This document shows positions 56,870 through 64,000 of a stretch of DNA of 64,000 nt, in pieces. Origin of the DNA: Takakia lepidozioides (Eukaryota; Streptophyta; Takakiopsida; Takakiales; Takakiaceae); the NCBI GenBank assembly GCA_030704615.1, contig CM060732.1, positions 43,257,053-43,321,052 on the forward strand, written 5' to 3'. The position numbers were made by a program, and so were the translations under genes. Numbering within the stretch: position 1 is the first letter of the stretch; each line of letters starts with the position of its first letter. The notes under the pieces are model-generated. The model was not told where the DNA came from, ran no database searches, and saw only the letters and a list, made by a program, of their open reading frames with translations.

Positions 56870-58870
56870 TGAAGCAACTGGCTAGGCCTCAACCGCCCAC
56901 CATCATATCCGCGCCAGAGCCATTTCAAGCGACCACTGCACACACCCGTGTCTAAACTTCAGCATTCATCTTCAATTCCCCTAAGCCCAAAGGATCCATG
57001 ACGGTCGGAACGGAGCCCCATGCACCAACACAACGACACCCCTAACATCTGCCAAGAAACAACAAAACCTAGTTTCCAACTGTTGTCAGCGGGAAGCCCA
57101 CCAAGACTAAACTGGGTCTGTCACCGTCACAGCAAATCTAACCCAAGTATACGTACCAGAGGTCTCGGAAACACCCACCTGTGTCTTGCAAAGCAAAGAC
57201 ACCACACCTCCACTCCCTCCCTCAAGAAGTCAGTAGTTGAAAAACTTTCTTGCTCGAACAGGGTGGGAGGCTCTCTTAACAGAATCAGGTCGAGCCCTGC
57301 TCACGGTCTAGTTCCGTGTCAGAAACTGTCCCCAGGTCACCAGGAATCAGACTTACAGGATGCATGTTCTCAACGAAAGTCAGACGGATGTAGCACAGTA
57401 TCCAACCTTCACACAGTAAGGACCCCCCCCCACGGCTTTCTTGGCTCCACAGAGGGCCTCAGACCTTTTCTCTCCTTAGAAGAACTAGCTGCTGGTGGAA
57501 AGAGAATTCTTGGAATCATTTCTGGACTAGCCTTTTTCTTTCATTTAGCTTGCTCAACAATGGACACTTTTCAGGAGTGTAGGAATGAATGGCAGGTCTT
57601 AGGGGTCCAGTGATGCTTGAAATTCGGCGCATACTTATGCAACTAAGTTTTACTTGAAGGTGCAACAGAGTTATCTCTTGAGCTTTTCTGGTCGCTGGAA
57701 GTGGAAGTGACCAGAAGATGAAGAAGCATTTATAAATGAATGTGCAAGTGAAAACCAACCATCTGTTGAGACTCTCTTTCAACCTCTGACACTCAAAAGG
57801 TTGAAAGTATGCAGCTGAAGAGTGAAACATCTCCAAGCATGGTGTATTAGTAAGGATCACTCATTCAATATCCATCTATAATTCACGTGGGTACTGAGCT
57901 GTGCATGGCCTGGACAACGGCCATTCAAACTCATAATCCACATGTAGAATTTGAGATGGTACAAACCAAATCTACAAAGGTGCACAGGTGCAATAAAGAA
58001 GTAGCATGAAATGTCTTTTCTCCCCCTCAATTGTCACAGATAAGTTAATCAGTGGAAGGTTCTGCATGTTGCAAAGAGAACCAACACATGCTCCAGTATG
58101 GAGACAAGACAATAAAATCATATTTTTGAAGAACAAGATGACTGCTCCAATACCGCTCAATAGGCTTGAAGCTGGTCCACAGGCCACAGCTTGACAGATG
58201 CAGTGAAATATGGTAGACCCCCACAGCAAGCCTCCTAGGTTGGTGTGTCCTGTGTGGTTTTAAACCAGCTCTGATAGAGACTCATGGCAGGCCTACTTGG
58301 AGGATTCCTGATTTTCCAACAGCTTTCGTAAGTCTGTCTGATTTTGACGTGTGCAAGGGCTGCAGGCAAACCAAAAACCACAACAAGAATTTCATCAAGG
58401 AAAACTAGAGAATTAAACATTGCAAAAATGAGGGTGCAGACCTATAGCTGTGCACTGCTATGATCCTACTTGATTCACTACCATGTTTCCCTGGCAATGC
58501 ATAAGCCTTCCAATAACAATCTGCAAAACAAGTAGAAAACAGCTAGGTGAAGTTGACCAATACCAAATAGGAGAGCAGAAAAGGGACATTGATGGTGCCC
58601 GAACAGACTCATGTATTGTCCTTTCCAGAAGATCGCTGTCAGGAATTCAAGTCCATCATCTTGCAGCTGTCAATCTGCAAGACGATTCCTCCAAAAGGTA
58701 CGAGTCTGTAGTCCAAAGATCTCAGCTGAAGTGGAAGCCATTGATACACTCCGTATCATCCAACTGTTATTCCCATTACTGAATTGATGATTGACCCTTG
58801 CCTGGGTGCTGGGTGTGCCATTTGTCATCTGCCCCTGCATTGCCACGCTATGAGCTTTGAGCTCACTGTC
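56870..58870. other. intergenic, no recognised gene
   Basis: It holds the 5' flank of the AT-hook gene and the 3' flank of the USP gene. The 197-codon plus-strand frame at 57020-57613 has no family resemblance and looks accidental. No repeats were noticed. Confidence 0.4.
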
Positions 58871-61800
58871 TTAGGTGTGCAGCTCCATGAAATACCTTTT
58901 GGACTCATGATTTAAGGCACTTGTACTATTTAAGTTTGTTACAGACCCATCCACACCAGCGCATAAACAAGTGGATGTCTTCTCACCAAGAATGGCCTTA
59001 ATGTCAGACTCATCCCAAATGTCGCCTTGCAGAAGAGTACTTTCATACCCATCACCTTGCAAGGCATTATCATTTGCCTGTCTCCCCAATTTCCTACTCA
59101 TCAATGCTGCTGTATTTGTTCCTTTACATGTCCTAAGAAATTCTGAGGAAAATGACGGCTTCAGCTTTTGCTTCTCTTCATTGGTGTCCCCTAAGGAGGG
59201 ATACTGTATAATCGCCGGTACTTCAGATCCCAAAGAAGTCCCCAAGGAAGGCTCTGATTTTGATGGAGCTCCAATATCATCATTATGATCGCATATCAAG
59301 TCTTCGAAAACCACCCTAAAACATACAGGCTTTGTCTCCTCAGAAGTAGGTTCCGTTTGTTCTAAAATAGATCTTTGTCGTAAGCCCTCAACCACTTCAT
59401 GCCTGAGGGTTGAAAGAATGTTGGGGATGTGCTTGGATTCTCTGTGCTCCATTGTGGTTGGCTCTGGAGCTATGGCAAGAGTTTCCTCCTCCGCCATCAC
59501 CTCCCCCTCTGAGATTGCAGAACGCTCTGGCTCATTGTCTACCGTAACTCTCATAGTTGACTCTGTCAGACATTTGCTAGAATACAATCCTGGCCCTGGC
59601 AATGCTTCAAAGAGCATGCATCCTTTAACCCTGGGAATGCTTACTGACAGAGCACACGCTATCCTAGGTTCAAGACAGTCTATATCCTGCTTACGGCCGT
59701 CTGCCCCTTGATGTCCACTTGTCTCAAGCTCCAAAAGAGCTTCAGCGGAAAATGGAAAAGGCTGGGAAACATCATCAACACAGCTATCATTAACTTGCGG
59801 GTTTCGAGGAGGTAAGACCCCAGCTCTCTTGCCAGGCAACATCAGAATGTATTTATGTGAATCCATCATGCCATGCACCACTTCCACCACTGGATCACTC
59901 TTGACTTTCCTGAATTCCCTCTTTACTCCTGAACTTGACCCTTCTTCACTAGTGCTCACCATGTTGAACACACTAGGGATGTTTGAGCACAGTTCTATGT
60001 CCTGGAGCTTTGCCTGTGCAGAAAGATGATCTCTCCTCCACACATTGGCTTTAAAAATGCCTGCCTCATCCTGTAAATGCAGCAGACTTCCTCCAGGAGC
60101 CTTACAATTGATTTCAGAAGAGGTCTCAGAAAACACAGTTGACGATACAAAATCTAGGATGCTTTTGGGCCACACGCTTGTTGAGGGTGAGGAGAAAACC
60201 AAATCTGAAACTGGTGGACAAGACAAAAATCTGCCATCACTCCTAGCAGGGAAAACTTGTACAAGGTCGGTGTCCACAGGTTCTGGGGAAGTCACTGGGG
60301 GCAGGTCCTCATCGAGCCTCCGTGTTGCCAGTTTACCCAGCCGCCTTTCTGCAATCAACAGCTCCTGGCTTGCCTCTGCCAATTCCCAAGCCAGACCACA
60401 TGGCTGGTAACACAAACTATGTTCCACCGGGAGCACTACAAAGTGCACTGGCGATTCCTGAGCAGAAGAGACCAGCTTGTTTATGAATACTGACCTAGAA
60501 ACGTCAGCAGAGGCTTCTGAAGAGCTCAAGTTCTTGTCACATGTGTCGAACTCCATAGGCTGTCCTCCATCTTTTCGGAGTGAAGTTCTCACAGATGCCA
60601 AATCTCTCTCCCTGGTCTCAGGGGCAGATGGAGAAAATAGTGCATCTCCATTCACAAATTCTACTGCTTCCATGACTGGGTCAGACCTCCAGTAGTGCTC
60701 AGTCCCATTCCCCCACCTTTGAATCCCCACTCCGTCAATGACTTGAGCAGAAGCCAAAAATCTTCTGGTCAGATCTGTGTCCCCTAGAGTTGGGGAAATT
60801 ATGGAACCATGTTGACGTTGGGGTTCAAGAGGCATTGCAAATCTGTTTGTCTCACGTGCGTTGGCAGCTTGGGAAAAATCCTCCTCAGGGACACGAGCAG
60901 GCCGCACAGATGACCTGTGATATATGGAAATGAGACATGTTAGAAACCTAGTTCCAATTGTACTGTTACATGAACAGATCAGTTTCCTTTTTCCAGACCA
61001 TGATCGCATGGCAAAGAGATGTTCTCAAACTTAGGGATCCATGGACTAAGATGACCCTCCAAACTGGTACCACTACCTAACACATCTCTGTGAGAACAAA
61101 AACTGGCAGTTGCTTTACCTGTTGTAGAAAAGCATATAAGCTCTTTCAGACATCACCTTGTCCAAGTGCACTTCTTTTACCTGCCCAGCAGACATCCCAC
61201 TCATGATTTGTACAATTGGAGAGACACGGGATAGCAACATTGATCAACCCTTCTGATTATCCTGTAAGCTTCATAATAAGCCAAAGCCTCACCTGATGAC
61301 TAGTATTCTGACCTCCTGAGATAGAGAAATCATAAAAATTCACAAGGAAGCCTAATACTGGAAGGCTTACCTTGCTATCATCAACTTTGTACCAACAACC
61401 CACTGAATCCTTAACATAGCAGATGTAATGTCCAAAGAAGGAGGCATTTAGCATATCCACATGGACAACCACAGCATAGAGCCTGTAAAGTGGTGGTTTA
61501 TCGCCTTTCCCACTCATGTACGGCACCATATCCAGCACTTCAGGAAAGGTGACCTGCTTGTTCAGCTTCCCAAACTTCCCACTCTGCACCAAGTTGCAAT
61601 AATCACTGATATTTTGTAAACCTGAAATGAAATCTATATCCAGTAACAACTCCCCAAACCAGACTATAATTGCAAATTATTGTGATGTCCCCTTCACAAA
61701 AACCACAGGGTTCTGCAGCTCCATAGTCTGCCAACATAGTGTCATACAAGATGCACCCTTGTATTGGCTGAATGACATATGTTTTCATATTGAAAAATGG

Positions 61801-63466
61801 CAAGCAGAATCCAAACAAGAATCACCTGAAAGCGCTTGAGAGCAATAGTAAGAATGTTGGGTGCTTCATGCACAGTGAGCTGCTTACATGCTCTTACATA
61901 CGCCTTACACCTGCACAGCAATTGCCCAGGTAGCACACTGTTACACAAAGAGAAAGAAGAATGGATAATGCAGTTCTTAACGAATTTGTGTTGCAAACTT
62001 TGACCACCTGCTATAGGGGTGAGCACAACTCACCACATGTCACAGATACGCCTACTTTTAGAGAGTTAACCCAACATGTTCTGGACTATGAACCGTTTGA
62101 AGCCACTGCTTCCCACACAAATTGAGTAGTCTTGTAAATAGATGACAATACGTTTGTGAGAACCCCGATGCCAAAGGGCCATTCTTGTGACTTCAGGACC
62201 ATACCTATGCAGCAATTGACAACACACGCAGACATGTGGACAACCAGCGCATACCCTAGAAGGATGAGTAGTACACACCGGTCACATTTGTACTTATTTT
62301 CACCATCCAACCATTCAGGAGCTGTGAACTGCGCAAGAGCATCCTCTAATGACTTAACAAAGCCTTGCATCTCCACTGCAACATCCATCATTTTCTCATA
62401 CCGATTAGATTCATGTAGGCACTGCATACACTTGACCTGCATTCCAAAGATATTAAACAGCACATCCCATGTTATTCTTTTGTCCACTTCAAAAGCTGTA
62501 ATGACAACTCCAAAGACCTTCTCAAAGACCACTGTTGTCAAATCACACTTCAAACAAGCTAGCAACACCAAAAGAGGCAAAATTCACTTGCCCTCAAGAC
62601 CATGAACATACAAGGAGAAGTGACATATGGAAGAGTACTAGTGAATGCCTACCTGCGACTGTAGGTGCCCACCAAATATATGATGTATAAGTGTAGTCTC
62701 TTGTGTAGAAGGATCAACAGCCTTCTCCCCTCCCACTTCATCGAGGCAAATGGATTGCATGGAATCAATAGCAAACCTAACCTCAACACCAATTACAAAC
62801 CATGAAAATATCATCCCACAGGTATAGAGAACTTACAAGAAGTAAATCCTCCATAGTACCACATCAACACATTTGAACTACCTTGCAGATATTTCTTGGC
62901 AGGTATATTAAGGAGAAACTGCACATACTTACTCAACATCAATTAATAAAAGATCATATTGACCAGTTTTGCTTCCTGCTACGAGCTCATGAACATTATG
63001 ACAGACACGAGACATTTCAAACCATGCAATTACTTAATATCTTACCTCATAAACTCATGGGCATCTTCTTGCCTGCCATATCCAAGATGATTCCCAATGT
63101 CTCGAATTCTTGAAAGTATTTTGATGGGTGAAAAAGGGTTCGAATTCTGCCTTACCCTCCATACATGATCTTGGAGCTCACACATAAAACACCAGTCATT
63201 TCTCCTGCCTGTTATCAGACAAGGAAGAGAAGTAAAGCCTTTGAGGAGAAAAGCCCACCCAAAGAAGACTAAGCCACCAACAAAGGATGAGGAAATGGCC
63301 AATGGAGACTTGAAAAGTGACCTCACAGATTTCAACATCACACCTTTCCCAACAGCTGATGGTAATGAAATGGTACATACAGTCTTCAGCATGACCACCT
63401 TCAAGCAGATATGCAGTGAGAGGTCGTGTGTACGTAAGGCACTGCAAGACCACACTGGCAAAGCAG
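58871..63466 (-). CDS. UBP16-like: ubiquitin-specific protease, UBP15-19 class (5' end beyond window)
   Basis: This cysteine protease removes ubiquitin from substrates. Eight exons join in phase: 63466-63381, 63208-63046, 62776-62653, 62436-62279, 61910-61826, 61583-61371, 61180-61119 and 60914-58871. The first visible exon begins inside the Cys box ([20 protein letters not shown], catalytic Cys at its second residue). Next come [14 protein letters not shown] and the zinc-ribbon VKCMQC ... CDRC, then [22 protein letters not shown], the His box ([16 protein letters not shown]) and [12 protein letters not shown]. The 681-codon last exon has no catalytic motif. It is acidic, Ser-rich and probably disordered, and ends at 58871. 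The N-terminal part (a MYND finger in relatives) lies beyond 64000. Catalytic Cys and His are present, so it should be active. Confidence 0.93.
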
Positions 63467-64000
63467 CTGCGTCGAAAACCCAGACCAAGCATACCCACAT
63501 CAGCACTCCTGAACCTAACACTTGCTTCTCCCTTTAGTACACCAGTCAACACCTTCATGGATGCCTAACAAAGATAAAAGCCTGCTTTCTCGTCAAGTAC
63601 ATGTCTATCAAAGATTGTCTACAGAGAGTCCAAGCACAAGATGCTACTATTTGTTACATTAGCCTATTAGAAGAAAGTTGGTTAAGGGGAGGAAAAAATT
63701 CACAAAGAGCTTTCACGAAATGCACCTGTTTCCACAGTTGATTAAGCCACATGGAGGAAATCTTAGTAGATCCCAGTTGAAAAACTTGATAAAATAGTCA
63801 TATGGGAACAATATCTGACCAGGGAAACAAGAAAAAATCATTTGCTAGCTTTAATACCGAACCCATAAACCTGCAGTAACCGATACACCTTTGGATTTTA
63901 TAGTACAACTATAGGAAGAGGCCTAAACCAGAGAGTATGTTTTCATGAGTTAGTCCCCAGCCTGGGGCACCACTCCTACAATCTGGTCTGGTTTTCCATC
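63467..64000 (-). other. intron of the USP gene running off the right edge
   Basis: Upstream of the acceptor at 63467 (gacgcag) I find no exon ending in the expected NLGN-like text, so this interval is probably one long intron. No repeat was noticed. Confidence 0.5.

Noticed and set aside
57020-57613. 197-codon plus-strand frame between two minus-strand genes
   Set aside because: There are no family motifs or splice context, and composition is like the flanking DNA; it is probably chance.
63466-63560. Apparent loss of the conserved Asn in the USP Cys box
   Set aside because: The odd residues GLGFRR are intron sequence; the exon starts at 63466, and the Asn would be in the previous exon beyond the window.

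Overview
This window looks like nuclear DNA of a land plant, probably a seed-free lineage (moss, lycophyte or fern grade); this is an inference. The reasons are multi-exon genes with GT-AG introns and plant-type orthologues (plastid anthranilate phosphoribosyltransferase, BRX1, ORC2, SEC13, a ROCO/TORNADO1-like protein, a DUF7950 protein, a UBP15-19-class deubiquitinase), two long PLS-class PPR-DYW genes, a telo-box-like promoter, a cytosolic-type tRNA-Ser(GCT), and many plant-style transposons. I could not fix the species.

Layout. 1-2.6 kb: a decayed intron-containing Mutator-like (MULE) transposase on the minus strand, lying between a 100-bp tandem array and a second block rich in the same GGACT(T/G)G motif. 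3.0-6.5 kb: an anthranilate phosphoribosyltransferase gene (+) with TATA box and nine recognisable exons. 7.6-11.1 kb: the BRX1 ribosome-biogenesis gene (-), eight exons, all phases consistent. 11.2-12.0 kb: a MITE with a perfect 10-bp target-site duplication. 13.2-14.8 kb: ORC2, whose coding exons lie on opposite strands but match in splice phase. 15.0 kb: an E2F-site/TATA cluster. 16.5-17.3 kb: a damaged SEC13 fragment. 18.7-19.5 kb: a hAT-type MITE with 8-bp duplication. 19.9-24.3 kb: a ROCO (LRR-Roc-COR) pseudogene with SINEs in two introns. 26.6-40.7 kb: a PPR/LINE neighbourhood with one long PPR-DYW gene (-), one frame-broken PPR-DYW gene (+), a PPR relic and at least five LINE fragments, one carrying a 3 x 141-bp coding minisatellite. 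43.3-46.3 kb: a two-exon DUF7950 gene (-). 47.2-48.5 kb: a GC-rich island without a convincing gene. 48.7-51.1 kb: nested tRNA-derived SINEs. 51.7 kb: tRNA-Ser(GCT). 52.6-56.9 kb: an unrecognised AT-hook/coiled-coil/Q-H-rich nuclear protein gene (-). 58.9-63.5 kb: the catalytic and C-terminal parts of a ubiquitin-specific protease (-) that runs off the right edge.

The host genes are independent housekeeping or regulatory genes, with no operon or cluster logic. The main surprises are structural: the strand-split ORC2 with phase-compatible junctions, the tandem repeat inside a LINE ORF, the MULE bracketed by same-orientation motif arrays, and a Ser in place of the usual active-site Asn in the phosphoribosyltransferase. 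Exon borders were read by eye from splice consensus, phase and remembered family sequence; none was computed.
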